Positions 20,900 to 34,316 of a stretch of DNA of 64,000 bases are shown here, piece after piece. This stretch comes from Congeria kusceri. Lineage: Eukaryota > Mollusca > Bivalvia > Myida > Dreissenidae. The DNA lies in NCBI GenBank assembly GCA_027627225.1, contig CM051029.1, positions 8,827,715-8,891,714 on the forward strand, in the 5' to 3' direction. How positions within the stretch are numbered: position 1 is the stretch's first letter; every line of letters starts with the position of its first letter. A model generated the notes under the pieces. It was not told the origin of the DNA, did no database searches, and saw only the letters and a program-made list of their open reading frames with translations. A program made the translations under genes and the position numbers.

Positions 20900-23054
20900 G
20901 ATATTTAAGAAAATAGGTTTCCTGGAAACAATTAGATTAATATGTCACCAGTGTGGAAAGGAGGTCATTTAACATGCACATTTTTTTACTATTTGGTATT
21001 GTCGCCACAATGGCACAACTTATAAACGCCCTTGCATTAGAACATACGCGTTGTCTTCGAATACTTCTACTCTTTTGTTGAAAATATTCCGTTCTTAATG
21101 GCACTATATACCGATTTTTTTTATTATTGACATATAATTTGTTGTCATAAGTGTAACCTCGGAATATGTTTGGTTCCTTTTGTTAACACTCCATCAACAA
21201 TATTTGGCGTCAATGATTACAGCCGTGTAAGTGGCAGGTTGTAGCACACTGGGGAATTGTAAATGTGATACAGATATAACTGGATCGGGTTTAAGTCATC
21301 ACGTATATGTCGTAGTTATTGCATGCATTCAGACTGATGTGCTAGAAAGTAAGTCATAATCGAGCCACTGAATCGAGTACTTTGAAGAAATATATACTTT
21401 AAATAAGGCACCAGATGCGTTTGCAAATACATATTTTGGGCAGATATTGCTCAGGCGAGCTAAGAGGAGGATCGGGTTAAGTCTGAAGTTAAATAATACA
21501 ATGTATATCTGCCGTATTTACGGTTTCGAATGTTTGGTGATGTAATTTGTATAACATGTGACTTAGGATATATTGAGACATGGGATAAAACTTTTGTGTC
21601 AGTACACTTCAATTCAAAATACAATATTTTTTTTGAAGTGATAATTTTAAGAAGACACTGCCTTTAATACATAAAGTTGATGCAATCTTACTGAAGACAC
21701 TAACACTGTGATATATTCACGTTAAACTAAATAGTTAAACACATACATTAACGCATCATGAGTAAAAGAAGTACTCGTATACATATCTCCATAAAATAAA
21801 TGGTAAATGAACAGTTTAAAGTTCAGATAAGTGTTAACATTTGCAAGTTATCAAACTAGCCAAGTTTAGCTCGCCGAATGTTAATGGTGAAAAGTTGGAT
21901 TTAGTCCGAGAAACAATAATATTCGGCAGTTACAGATGTGTCTGACAACATTGAACTGACACTCATTTGTTTCCGTGCAGTTTCGTAGATTTCTGTCGCT
22001 GTATTTGGGTTTGTATTGCAAAGTTACAATTATGCTACACTGGTTTACTTCCAACAAATTGTAATTAAATTGAATAGGTACTCTATTCTATAGATATTTA
22101 ATTTGAATTGCGCTCCTCAATGCGGTGACCCAAGTTTTATTTGTGTGCGTTTTGTGTTTGTTATATGTTTGTGTATTGTGGTGTGTTGTTTTTGGAAATA
22201 GGTCACTTGCCTTGAATAAAGGACCTCGTGCTGCCAATTAGAGTTCTCTCTGCGGACACAGCTGAAGTTTCATTTTGTGCATATTTGTAAACATTGTGTA
22301 CATTAGATAAGATAATATTAAGTCGATATTTACACATATATTTTTTACAATAGCACACTGCTAGAGTGTTTGCCTACAGTTCAGAGATTATCGTGTTCAT
22401 ATCAGGATTTCAAGCGATTTTTTCTATGCAATATAACGAAAATACCTTTCCAGCTGTAATTGCTGCCTAACCTTTTTTTAGTTAACATATTTGCGTGTGT
22501 AATTTTTAATGTGTTTTGTATTGGACATATTCCGTCTCTTACTGTATTTGTATTAATTCATATCATACAAATTACATGTGCAAGAAAATAAAACGAATTG
22601 AACAGGGGCGTATATGATTAAGCTGTGCTGGCTCTGTCGGTAGAGCTGCCATGTCTAACAGTTCCTGTGGTGCTTCTCTCGTATGTGTTATTGATAAAAA
22701 TCAGCTTGTTAAAAACTAAAACAATCACAGAGATAAAGGAACCCGAAACAACACGATATGTAAGATATTGTCTTCATATCTAAACCATTCTACAATTTTA
22801 CGTCGACAGTAATAGGCTAAATAAATTAAAACTCACCCTTAATACATCGAACTGATTCCAAGACAAACAATACGATAACCGCTGAATTGTTGAGTTCGAA
22901 TTTGGAAACTGACTTTGTATGTGACTTTAAATTAAGACGTTAGTCTCTTGCGTTCGTCGTGATGACTTTGATATATAGACCAACTTATGAAAGCAGTGAT
23001 AGTCTGATAAGTTATATCTATAGTGTTTAGAACCGTTCGACAGGCACGACCAAA
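20900..23054. other. Gene-free stretch with two tRNA-like (SINE) remnants
   Basis: Near 22352-22420 the string 'tagcacactgctagagtgtttgcct' followed by 'cagttcagagattatcgtgttcat' resembles a degraded tRNA/SINE head with A-box and eroded B-box. Near 22625-22665 'ggctctgtcggtagagctgcc' resembles another A-box region. Neither folds into a full tRNA by eye. No exons are recognised until the lectin signal exon at 23055. Confidence 0.35.
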
Positions 23055-24123
23055 ATGTGGAACAAGAGTTTGTCCATTGTAATAAGTTTGTGCATGTCTG
23101 GTAAGACAATTACATTTCATCGTGTCGTTATTTTAATATGACATTTTATCATTAACAAGTTCAATGATTTTTCAGATCGCATACGCATGTTACGTGCTTA
23201 AACTTGTTTGAATGTTAAATACAATGTTTAATATAATATTTACAGCAATTCTGTCGACAGCACGAAAATAGTCATCTTGTCCACATAGATCATGGCGTAC
23301 AAAACAGTTTTGTTAAAAGACCGAATGCGCATGTTCAAAGGTAACATTTAGTACAATTACGTTTTACTTCAACGATAACGTTTACAAAGATACAATTTAT
23401 AGTATTAGTATGAAAAAAAATTACAAGAAAAAAAGAATGTATATATTTCAGAAAAAAATATAAACGATATTTATAAATACGTATAGCGTTGGATAATATA
23501 CATGTAGATTCTCAGTGGTGGATAGGAATAAGAGATGAAGATATAGAAGGGTACTGGAAATGGTTCGACACGAATGAGGTGGCAACGTCTACGGGGTATT
23601 CATACTTCTCAAACGTCAGCTGTGCAACCGTGTGACATGAGTAAACAGTTCTTTACTCATGAGGTTATGCATGAAACCCTGGTATAACAGTTGTCATAAT
23701 ATTCATGTATGAATCATCTAGGAACTCTTCTATGCGAAGTATCATTTGATTTTTTAGTCGTAAATCATAGCCGTACATGAACTTTACAGATAATTACATA
23801 TGAGCATAAACCTTTTCTGTAGCAAGAATATGATGTTTAGGACAAGATATAAAACATTGTTATCGCGTGAATCTTCTTATCCAATTCGAAGATTGATATG
23901 AAAAATGACTGTGGGATGCTCCCAAGTCTTTTATTAAATTAAAGCCTTGTCGTGATAGTTAAAAGTGTCTCACTCTCTATTATGTGAACTGTCGAGGCTG
24001 TGTGTTTTTTCTTAATAGACTTCATGCCTGGAGATACTGGTGACCACAATGCTTGGGACTGTGCTGGGTTTCATTCTGGTTATGGTTATCGCTGGGCAGA
24101 TTTTCCACGCTCTGTAAAACCAA
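23055..24123 (+). pseudogene. C-type lectin-domain pseudogene 1
   Basis: Exons: signal peptide 23055-23100 (MWNKSLSIVISLCMS, phase-1 donor GTAAGA); 23246-23340 (QFCRQHENSHLVHIDHG...NSF); 23508-23595 (QWWIGIRDEDIEGYWKWF); 24019-24123 (DFMPGDTGDHNAWDCAGF...RWADF). These are consecutive CTLD segments: first Cys with 'HLVHI', the WWIG core, and the 'PG...DHN..DCA' calcium/sugar-binding loop region. The N-terminal CTLD exon seen in the paralogue (about 27119-27216) is not found. Exon 2 is 95 bp where the paralogue has 94: an extra G in AGTTTTGTTAAA shifts the frame. The last exon lacks about 18 bp that hold two Cys, and its donor is degraded (CCAAGTACG). The third exon's end is also out of phase by one. 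Confidence 0.8.
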
Positions 24124-24329
24124 GTACGACACTTTGTTATCCAAACACTGAGATTTATTTTGTATGAATGCTTGTAGTTCATTTCTATATTGCTCTGTAT
24201 AGAAAACATGAAGATTGGTCATTTCTATAGCATTTTTTATAGATATCATAAATATGGATTTTATTTAGTGGCGTGAGTTAAATAAATCACGTGCACGTAA
24301 TGTCGTTCTGCTGATCTAGACACCAAGTT

Positions 24330-24500
24330 GGAAAGAGATCCAGAGCGCTCCTTTTTGTTATGCCCGGCTGTTCTTTGTAGGCTGGTCAACAGAAGAATGT
24401 TGAATTCGTTTGAAATGTATTATAGTTTGGCCAACATTCAACGGTAAATAAAGACACCATGTTTAAACCCTTCATTTAAAATGATAGCAAACCTAGATTA
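24330..24500. repeat. Dispersed repeat (second copy at 33645-33830)
   Basis: 'agatccagag...gctcctttttg', 'ggctggtca', a shared A-rich block and 'accatgtttaaa' occur here and near 33654-33800 in the same order. The copy at 33.6 kb carries an extra 24 bp or so after 'gatccagag'. Non-coding. Confidence 0.55.
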
Positions 24501-25442
24501 ACCAAATTAGAAACAAGACATGTCTATAAAACAGAAAAATCGGCGTTAACATTAATATTGAGATGTCATGTTTTGCCCTAATTATAATACAAGAATACTA
24601 AGATGATCTGTTACGTGACTTCTCGGACCCCAGATCATATATCGCCCCATGTTTACACCAGTGATCCATATCCTAAATACTAGTGATTTTTGCATTCACT
24701 AAAATGAGAAAATGTGCCCAATTCTATTGTCATCCAATTTTCCTGCTGCATAATTATTGCATAAAATCTAGGACAAAAGTGGAAGAAGTGACATGGCTTT
24801 CCAGTATGCCCCTTTTGTCCCTATACCTTTATGGATTTAGAGTGTCCCCTACAAGCAAAGTACCTCTGTGTTCATCACACACTAGCGTTGAGCATACTGG
24901 CCGACACGACCATTCATTGACGATGCATACAATAATTAAAAATCATTCCTTGTTGATGCTTCTTAGGGGACACGGACATTGAGAAGTTATCGGGTGATAG
25001 CTGTACTGCAACAAACAGTCTTCTGTCTCTCTGCAACCGTGTCTTCTGTTTTGTTGTGAAATTTAAAATAAATTATTTGCCAAAGTGTGCGTTTACCTTA
25101 CTTGATTATTTTATTTTGCATTATCGCCAACTTTATTTGAAATACAACACTTTATATATGTTCGCACGTAACTGAATAAGAGGCATGAAAAACAGAAGAA
25201 TAAGGGGCGTATACCAAATCCATCAAGTTGTTTTTGTACTTAAGCTTCGGAATTTATTAAGAAATTATAGTATTTTCGTGCATTTCATCGATGTCGGGAA
25301 GATTACGCCTAATTTAAATAAACGGCAAATACTGTGGTATTTTTCCGTTCTGGACAGCAACCTACTGTGAACAGACGCAAGAGACGGCTACAAACAATTC
25401 ATGCGAAATTTGCTGCCGATGGAAAATACATAACACATGGCT

Positions 25443-25620
25443 GAGAAATGCTAAATAAACGGAGGCGGTAGCCAAGGTTGAATTATTTTTCAACGGTTGA
25501 TATTATATAAATAACACATGTCTGAGAGAATGACATGAACATATATCAACCCGAGAAATGTTATATATAAACCTAGGCGGTAGCCGAGGTTGATATGCCG
25601 TTTCAAGGGTTGATAATATT
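25443..25620. repeat. Short direct duplication around GGCGGTAGCC
   Basis: 'gagaaatgctaaataaacgg' plus 'aggcggtagccaaggttga' at 25443-25505 recurs as 'gagaaatgttatatataaac' plus 'aggcggtagccgaggttga' at 25553-25619, an offset of about 110 bp. Confidence 0.65.
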
Positions 25621-26087
25621 TTTCTTTCAGCCATTTGTTATTTATTTTATTATAACAAACAAACTGTAGCATATTAAAAACGATTCTTTCAACACTATTG
25701 AATATAAACGCATACACGTGCAGTCTAATGACGTCATTGCGTTCGTTGTTGTAACGTCTTTTCGTGTGTTTCGTGATTCGAATGAGTATGACCATTTTAA
25801 CTATACTAGATCTACATTAGTTAAACATTGATGAATTTCATTCTGAACGCTTAATTTACATAATTTATATAATTTTGCTAACATTTTTATTGGCGCAATA
25901 ACGATCCCAATTTTAACATTCTACATTCTAATGACAATACGGAATCTATTTTAGCACTGTGACATTACGGTTGGTAATATATAGAGCAGTCACGTACGGT
26001 ATACTTATATTACATATAACTATTTGCTTTGTTATTTTTGTTCTAGTGTGTTAAAACTATATAAATAAGGGTATAATTGTTTTAATG

Positions 26088-26114
26088 TTTACTCACTATA
26101 ATATAGTGAGTAAA
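26088..26114. repeat. Perfect 27-bp palindrome (13-bp arms, 1-bp centre)
   Basis: TTTACTCACTATA is followed by one A and then its exact reverse complement. No flanking T-run or gene suggests a terminator. It could be a small hairpin or a transcription-factor dyad. Confidence 0.85.
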
Positions 26115-26941
26115 TAGTGATTCGGCTGGTGTTACTGTGTCGGATAAGACTGGATGTCAAATCAGACTTGACATATGAAAGAGCGTTGAACATGTTAAAT
26201 AATTTGCTATTGATGTTGCCGACACGTTATTACAATCGTGTGATGAAGACGAAACATAAGTTAAATACATGCAAATATTTGTGATAATCTATGTAGAGAC
26301 TGGGTTCTGGCAATATACGTGCATCCATAGTTGATAGGAAGGCAAACCTTATGACCGAGATAAGATGTAGATGAGTAATTGTTTATGATAATATATATGT
26401 ATATGCAATGTCGACGTTATAAAAGAACGAACACAGACACAATCACGGATGCTTTTACAATGTCCAAAACATGTTTGATCGTTTGAGTGTCACGAATAAG
26501 CACCAATACGTCTTCTGAAAGTATAGATTATGTATTTCTGTCAAATAATAACGTTTATACGAACCTTTAATTGGAAACTTACATTATTTTTGTTAGTCCT
26601 GGTGTTTTGTTACTATATTTGATGTGATAAGGAAAATGTTGTGAAAACAACAAGTAACAAACATTTTAGCATAAATGTCAATTGTTGTAAGCATTATGAC
26701 GAACATTTGTGCAATAACAAGTGTTTTTATCATAAGGTTGTACATTCAACATATAATTTGCTTTTATTATTTATTTCAGCAATCTCAATACATCTATGCA
26801 GTTTCATAATGTTCGATATATTAACGCGGCAGTCTCTGAACTAGGTCGATGAGCTTTTGATAAGGCAATATATAGAAAACACAGGACGAAAAAGATAAGA
26901 TAACGCTACGGTGTCTGAATGTTTTCCACTTGAAGAGCGAT

Positions 26942-28945
26942 ATCTGGACGCGGACATCTTACTTCGTGCTATCTTTGTGTATACCTGGTAAATATTATTA
27001 TATTGTATTTGCGTGCTACCACGTAATTTTGAATACTGTATACTGCAATGGTGCTCTTCAGCTGATAATACAGTTAACAATATACTTATTTTAATTCCAC
27101 TACCAATTGAAACGGGTTGTTTGTCGTATTACACGACGTGTAATTACGGATGCATTCCATTCAGGGGTTCCTGCTACCTATTCCATATGCCAGCAATGCA
27201 ATTTACAACAGCTGAGGTAACGCATTTCTTCCGCTTTAGGTTAGATAACAGTAATTCTAATTCACATAGGGTCCCATTAAAAAACGGAAACTTTCCGTGC
27301 ATTGTTCTAGCCTTCCCTTTATGTTAGATTGTGCGAGCCTGGTATCAATTTAAAGATGAAACCCTGTCCTCTTCCAAAAATTGCACTAAAATTATACGTC
27401 ATGTTACTTCTAAGAAAATGCATCTCATCTGAATGCAGACACCGGAAGGAAACAGGGTTTCGGCATACTTCGACAAAAGCCCCATACCACTGTAACCCCC
27501 CGCCCCCCAAAGTTCACCTTTTAATTTAGACTGCAATGAAATGCACCAAAATCTTCCAGACACGCATGTGATATAAGACATAACCAAAAAAGGCGTGCCC
27601 GAGATTGCTGCCAGAAAAGAGCAAAGAACATCTTAAGTAATAGGCACTAAGACCACGGATGGATACCAAATGATTTACTGGTATTGAACCTTTATTTAAA
27701 TATTTAAACACAAGAAAGAACAAATAATGACAACAAAAAGTGATTGATAACACCGCTTTCACAACCGTTTTGTATTTGTTCATGTTGAAAGTAACATACA
27801 CTCATTTGCGTGTGTTAAAAAATAGTATAAATCGTTTAATGTCCTTTGAAATACTTCTTTTTTGCAGTAACTATGTCGACAGCATGAACATAATCATCTT
27901 GTCCATGTTAATGATAGCAAAGAAAACAGCTTTTAAAAAACCCGAATACGAATGCTCAAAGGTGAACATTTGTCTAGGGCGCATGTACTCTTGGACATGA
28001 TGCATATAAAATGTTATGGATTGTTAGTCATTAGTTTCTGAGACTAAACGCAGGAAATACCCAATTAATAGAAAACTTTAAACAAAGTTGCAGTTATTAA
28101 AAAAAAATCTGATCATTGTTTGTATGTGATAACATTCAATGACAACGTGTAAATAAATAAATATGTATTCGCCAATATTATTTAACACAAATGTAACATA
28201 ACGAGAACAATTTTATTTATATGCAGTATGTAACGTACGTGTATTTAAAACTATAGATTTCGTTTGGTGGGTTGGAATAACAGATAAAGATATAGGAGGT
28301 GTTTGGAAATTGTTCGTCACGAATGCGGTAACAACGTTTACATGTTATACATGCTTATGAAATAGTAATTTACATATGTTACATGTCGGCTTGCCAATTT
28401 GTACTCGTAACGTCACTATTTTGTTAACAAAACTTATTTAAATAACATCAACAAATGAAAGTTGCCTGAGTGCGTAAACTCACCTTGTAACGTTTTATGT
28501 AAAAATGAAGATTTACGCGGATTTAACGCTCGTTTGGCAATTGTTTAAACTGGTATGAGTTATAAATGAAAATCAAACATCTTGCGTAATAAAACATTAA
28601 TTTAAGTTGACATCCAGTATGAATGACAATTAAGTTGAAGAAGAATGGGAACAACTAAGCATACAGGTATGTTTACCCGCTTCGGCAATATTCACATAAG
28701 ATACATATGTCCCAACAGTCTAACGCTATAAACACGATTTGTTTTCAACTAATTGTTCATATATTACTTCCCTCACCAGTTTTTGCAAACCATTAGGCGT
28801 TAGCCAGTTATTATCATTATAGACTTTCTACCAGGATATGGCGGTGACCACAATACTGAGGACTGCGCTTATTTTCGATATTCTGTTGACTTCCAGTGGT
28901 TAGATGTTACGTGCAGTGTCGGTATTTCGAAATGTGTGAAACCAG
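26942..28945 (+). pseudogene. C-type lectin-domain pseudogene 2
   Basis: Exons: former signal peptide 26942-26987, where the paralogue's ATG-TGG reads ATC-TGG (start lost; WTRTSYFVLSLCIP remains); N-terminal CTLD exon, at least 27119-27216 (CNYGCIPFRGSCYLFHMPAM), with Cys in place of the usual Trp; 27868-27961; 28257-28343 (FVWWVGITDKDIGGVWKLF); 28823-28945 (DFLPGYGGDHNTEDCAYF, then QWLDVTCSVGISKCVKP), which is intact. The third exon has two nonsense codons: TAA at 27868-27870 where the paralogue has CAA, and TAA in SF-stop-KTRIRMLK. The CTLD fold, Cys pattern and exon phases (1, 0, 1, 1, 1) are otherwise clear. Downstream exons were not identified, although 'TAEVIGCVV' near 29259 could be a decayed membrane exon. 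Confidence 0.85.
27246..27712. repeat. Dispersed repeat inside a lectin-pseudogene intron (second copy at 49310-49735)
   Basis: 'agggtcccatta.aaaacgg', 'gtccgaatgcagacacc'-like blocks ('ctgaatgcagacaccg'), 'gggtttcggcat', 'aaataaccaaaacagg'-like and 'tgatttactggtat' occur in the same order here and at 49310-49735. Frames on either strand are not conserved between copies. It is probably a transposon-derived repeat of unknown class. Confidence 0.7.
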
Positions 28946-30276
28946 GTATTAACATAGATACGATGACATTATTTTCAGCTTTAAAAAGAAATATAAGTTT
29001 TATGAATATATCTCCTATTGTTGTAAGACTTTGGTTAACTCATAAGAACGCAAGGTTATGAATGTTTAATAGACGGCAAAAGACACAGATGTTAAATGTT
29101 GGCTGATTCAATCGCGTGTAAAGTATGACAATAACTGGTTCTAACTAAGCAATTAAAGGACACTTGTGAGTTCGTTATGAAAGAATTTAGGGTATGCTTA
29201 AGAAATTACATTTTTACAACATTTCTATATGTTGCTTTGCAGAGGACATGTAACAGCAGAAACAGCAGAAGTAATCGGATGTGTTGTAAGAATCGTTCAT
29301 TATAAATAGCACATATTTGTCTGTTTGTTTCTTTGATGGATACGTTTTCTCTACGTCAGTCCGTATACATGTCGCATGTCCATTTTAATAATACATAAAT
29401 GCACAATACATGTATTACACAGACGCGCATGCGTACACAAACACGCACTCATGAAACGAAATTATTAACAATAAATCAGTACGGTGTTTGGATTGATTTT
29501 AAATATTAGAGAAAACGATGCAGGGTCAAATGCTCATTACAATCGGTTTGTTGAAGGTTATGTAATTAAACTTAATGAAAAGGTCAAATACCCAATCCAT
29601 TCATGTTTTATTTTCAGTACGTACATGAACCTTTTCTAATAGGAAATTCATAAATATAGTGTACGTACACATTTCAAACACCCAGTGTCATATCGTACTC
29701 AGATTACTTAAAAAGACGTGTACAGTCTTGCAAGGCTTACACCACCGATTTATACATCATCGTGTAAACCGAATAAATATTAACAAACAATGTGTTTCCT
29801 TAGTGTACGTTCAACACTGCCGCAATACTTGCAGCTAAAAACAACGTACGTATTAACTGGCTCCTGCTATACAGCCTATCCATAGTCTTAGAACGTATGC
29901 ATATACAAATGCAAAACCTTAAACGCTTGTTATATAAATGGTATTACATAATACTCGTATATACATGAAAGCACCCACAGGGTGCAGACCACCGTAATAA
30001 GACATAGATACTATATAATGAATAACAAACTATATTACATGCAAATGTGAACTGTAGATGCATACTAACTATAACGGTCCAAATACTCAATCTAGTTTCA
30101 TAAGTTAAATCAATTATGTGAAAGGCAACTTGTTTAAGCAGTGACTTTCAATTCCGTTTACATTAGATGCGTAATAAGATAAAAATGTCAATGTATTGCA
30201 TTAAATACAATGCAGTGACAGTGATGGAAGTCTATACAAGTTTATGATATCTTCCAGCTTTCGTTTAACTGAAAAC
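28946..30276. other. Gene-free stretch
   Basis: Apart from the possible decayed membrane exon near 29240-29300, no exon is supported. The minus-strand open frame 30201-30650 overlaps the better-supported + strand Ig exon and is discounted. Confidence 0.4.
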
Positions 30277-30675
30277 ATGTCGTTTATGTGGATGTTGCTG
30301 TGCCTCACATTTGGTTGTTTCGTAGCAGGTACGTTATAACTAAACATACACATGGTTAGGTTTTTTTTTTCGACTAAACAATGCAATATATGTAGAATTA
30401 TTTCATTAAATGATATAACAATATTATCTCTCATCATCATACTGATGCCCCTGTACGCGTTTTGGGCACATCCAAATGAGTGCAACAAAGAGGTCACCAA
30501 CATCAATAGGCCTGTCGTGTACTTGGTATGACCAAAGTTATTATTCAGTGAGGTTTTATCGGAAAACAGAGTGGGGAACCGATTTTCAAAAGAGTTTGGA
30601 GATATCCAGTACGGCAAATAGATGCATAAAAACATTCGGAAATCTACCATGGCATTTGCAGTGCGGCTGTCTAGG
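30277..30675 (+). pseudogene. Signal peptide exon plus truncated Ig V-like exon
   Basis: The signal exon 30277-30328 encodes MSFMWMLLCLTFGCFVA with a phase-1 GTACGT donor. About 140 bp downstream an Ig-like segment reads IGLSCTWYDQSYYSVRFYRK, then NRC and WHLQCGC. The spacing from first Cys to the NRC Cys (34 residues) nearly equals that in the Ig exon at 45121-45456 (33 residues to GKC), and both continue to a C-x-C. The exon is cut in mid-domain: CTAGGTCAGTAG runs into a (TAG)n tract, so the second half of the domain is missing. The acceptor is unclear, with a TGA (30443-30445) just upstream. It is a related receptor start that has been disrupted. Confidence 0.65.
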
Positions 30676-31391
<716 letters not shown>

Positions 31392-31432
31392 CTTATGTTT
31401 AAGACATTCACTGCAAGTAAGGAAAGATATAC

Positions 31433-33924
31433 GATCTGAAAAGGTACAGGGTGCTGCTAAAATAGCTGTGGTCATTTTGATATGGAGATACATAATTTAC
31501 GGTAAGCCTACATTTATACATGTATATTACTTGCGTCAGTGTTACGAAAACAACTTTCGTTGTCGGAATCAATAAACATGCATTATGTTATATATGTGTT
31601 AACTGGTCAACAGGAACATATAATTCGATGTTTATCTGATATTTTCTATATTTTCTACACTTTTAAGTATCATCTTTTAGTTATATAAATACTTGATAAT
31701 TTTTGAAAATGTTGCTTTAACAGCAATTACATGTTACCATGCTTACATGCTTAAGTTAGTTTTCTTCATGGTTTATTATTTGAACGAAATAAACTATAAA
31801 ATATTTATTTTTTATTTAATATTGGTTAAATATTATTCATATGAAAAACTCAAAGACATAAACTAAATGTATTGTATAGAAATGTACAATATATATTTTG
31901 CATTACAACACTTTGATTTAAAGTTGTTGATACACTTTGAGTAACTATTGAGTTAAGTAGCAAATGAGTTAGGTGCTTCAGTGTTTAATCTAAGCCAAAA
32001 TTACATGTAAATCTACAAAACGTTTATTTCAACTTAATCAAGTAAGAAATTTCAATAAACTAGAGTTTGTGACAAGGTTAGTTTAAATATGTCTGATAAA
32101 TATTATTGTACTAATAACTGTTGTAAATGCTTAAACCCACCCTTCCATACTCCATTGATCAGCATATATTTCCAGTTAGAGACAGTACACGTTTATAGTT
32201 TTGCATTGTTTATTTGTATTACCAAAAATATTTATTTTAGAAGGTCAAAACACTTTAAGCACTTAAACAATAGTCCCGAAATCAATTTGATGTTGAAAGC
32301 ACTTTTTTATAAAAGTATTAGAATTTGTTGTTAGATGGGGTACTTTAACAGGTTGCTTATTTGTCAATATATGATTGCTGTTAACATCATAATGTTGTAT
32401 GTTGTTTGTATAATTATGATAATGTATGATACTTTCATTTGTTTATAAATGGAAATAAATGTAATTTTAAACTACATACAAAGATATGTGCTAGATCAAC
32501 AAAAACTAAAACTTTTCAGTTCTTTTTGTGTTGTACCCTTAGTAATTTGCTAACCTCGATCTTTGGTGTAAGAGGATTACTTTTGAACGATTTGATTCTT
32601 TGCAGCACAAGTTTGTCAGCATGTTTTTGTGTAAATACTAGGTTAAAAGATGGTTAGATACTTAATTCAGTTATGAGATGTCATGGTCCTGTATGTTGGC
32701 ATTTGTGTCGAATATAGCTTTCTCTGACGACTGTTTTCTGAGTGCCTCTAATACTTAATTATAGTTACAATGTTCATTATTTAGATATCTTAGTTGTCTA
32801 AAACAATAGCTTAAGTCACCAGGCTGTTATTGAAGTCAGTATATCAGAATTTATGAAGTTTTGTGACATGGTCAGTTGTGATATGTACTAAACACAGCAT
32901 TTGGAACGTTACTGTACTAGGTTTTAAAAACCTACCCCTGTATACTTTAGCTGCGAATATTTCTGTTATATGACGGTGAAAGTTAATACATTTTGGATAT
33001 TTGATTTGCATATGGATGTACATAATTTTAATGTGCTAAATTCACCTATAGCTTTTACCTGTATGATAACAACTGACTTGAAAGTATGGACACGCATTTT
33101 CAAGTTAGGTACTATACATATTTTGTTTTCTTTATATTGTTTATATAAACATCACACAGTTGTTTTTTATTCTGCTTATAGATGTCCATGTAACTGTTAT
33201 GAAGTTTAAAATATGCTGAAAAAAACAACAACATGAACATGATGTGTGGTTTTTCTGATATGAGATCATGCCCGCTCGAGCAATTTCTTTGAACAAGAGG
33301 TTGGCATTACAAAAATGATAATAACTTTTTTATTACACGGTAAAAAGTATTTAAATTTTCAGAAACAGTGTCATATTGATAGTAGATTATGATAGGAACA
33401 CAATTAAACACATATGTGATTATCACCATTAGTGTATGAACACTTTAGACATATTTTACGCCTACAGTACGGTTCCAACCACGAATGTATTGGACTGTTA
33501 ACAACATTGCCACTATCTGAAAACAACGTTCGACTTGTTTAGTCTTCTGTCATAAATCTAAACTGGAAAGCGTCAAAATATTTCCGTCTATTGCTACGTA
33601 TTAAGGATAACAATTGCTGTAACGAAATATCAACCAAAACAAAAGGAGGGAAAGATCCAGAGTGAAATAGCAGGGTGCTGCACTCTGCTCCTTTTTTGCT
33701 CCCAACTGACGCCCATCTGGGCTGGTCACCACATAAATGTTATACAATGTCATACATGTTTGCAGCTATTTAATGGCAAATTAATAAACTATGTTTAAAT
33801 ATCTAAACTAGAAGCATTAGACACATTAAAAACCTGGATTTAGGAATTTATTAGAAAATGTCAATTTACTGGACCGGCTTTCCAACCTGCGTCTCTTGAG
33901 CAGCACCCTGTACCTTTCTTGATC
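31433..33924. mobile_element. Candidate non-autonomous DNA transposon with 26-bp terminal inverted repeats
   Basis: The left end 31433-31458 and the reverse complement of 33899-33924 agree at 23 of 26 bases, including a perfect 19-bp core AAAGGTACAGGGTGCTGCT. The 2.49-kb interior has no open frame above about 82 codons and no recognisable transposase, so it would be non-autonomous if it is a transposon. It lies immediately 3' of the (TAG)n tract that truncates the Ig exon. A clear target-site duplication was not seen. Confidence 0.6.
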
Positions 33925-34168
33925 CTAGATCTGTCCCTACAAAAGTAAATTAACAGACAAATGTATCACTATGATTTAAGATTTGTAACGTTTTAATGAC
34001 TAAAATGGACACAGCGCTACTGCAGTGCACGTGGCGGAGCCTACGGATCATACTTTGATGTTGTGATGCGCAAATTGCAAAAAAATAAATCTCAAATTAT
34101 TTCTTTCTCTTTTAAGTTAAATTTTTAAAGTATACATACAATTGATATTATATTTGTAATTATAAGAA

Positions 34169-34316
34169 TTGAAACGCATCTTTTCGACGCTTCATCGATG
34201 TATGAAGGCCATTTAGTGTGTATCTAATTTGTACATAAAGCCTTCGGCTTTATGCAAATTACATACCTAAAAACTGACCGTTATACACCGATGAAGCGCC
34301 GAAAAGAGCGTTTCAA
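34169..34316. mobile_element. 148-bp fold-back element
   Basis: The whole segment is one imperfect palindrome. The outer arms match at nearly every base (TTGAAACGC...CTTTTCG.CGCTTCATCG). The inner arms close on a perfect CATAAAGCC-TTC-GGCTTTATG hairpin near 34231-34253. This is a typical MITE or fold-back structure. Confidence 0.85.

Larger units (their letters stand above)
24501..26941. other. Gene-free AT-rich stretch
   Basis: No supported exon. Open frames at 24683-24982 (+) and 25490-25795 (-) lack domains and borders. A duplicated block and a palindrome in this interval are listed separately. Confidence 0.45.

Noticed and set aside
22619..22690. Possible tRNA gene from an A-box-like string
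   Set aside because: No B box and no cloverleaf could be drawn; at most a SINE remnant.
30201..30650. 149-codon minus-strand open frame
   Set aside because: It overlaps the + strand signal exon and Ig segment, which have splice sites and domain residues. The minus frame has neither.
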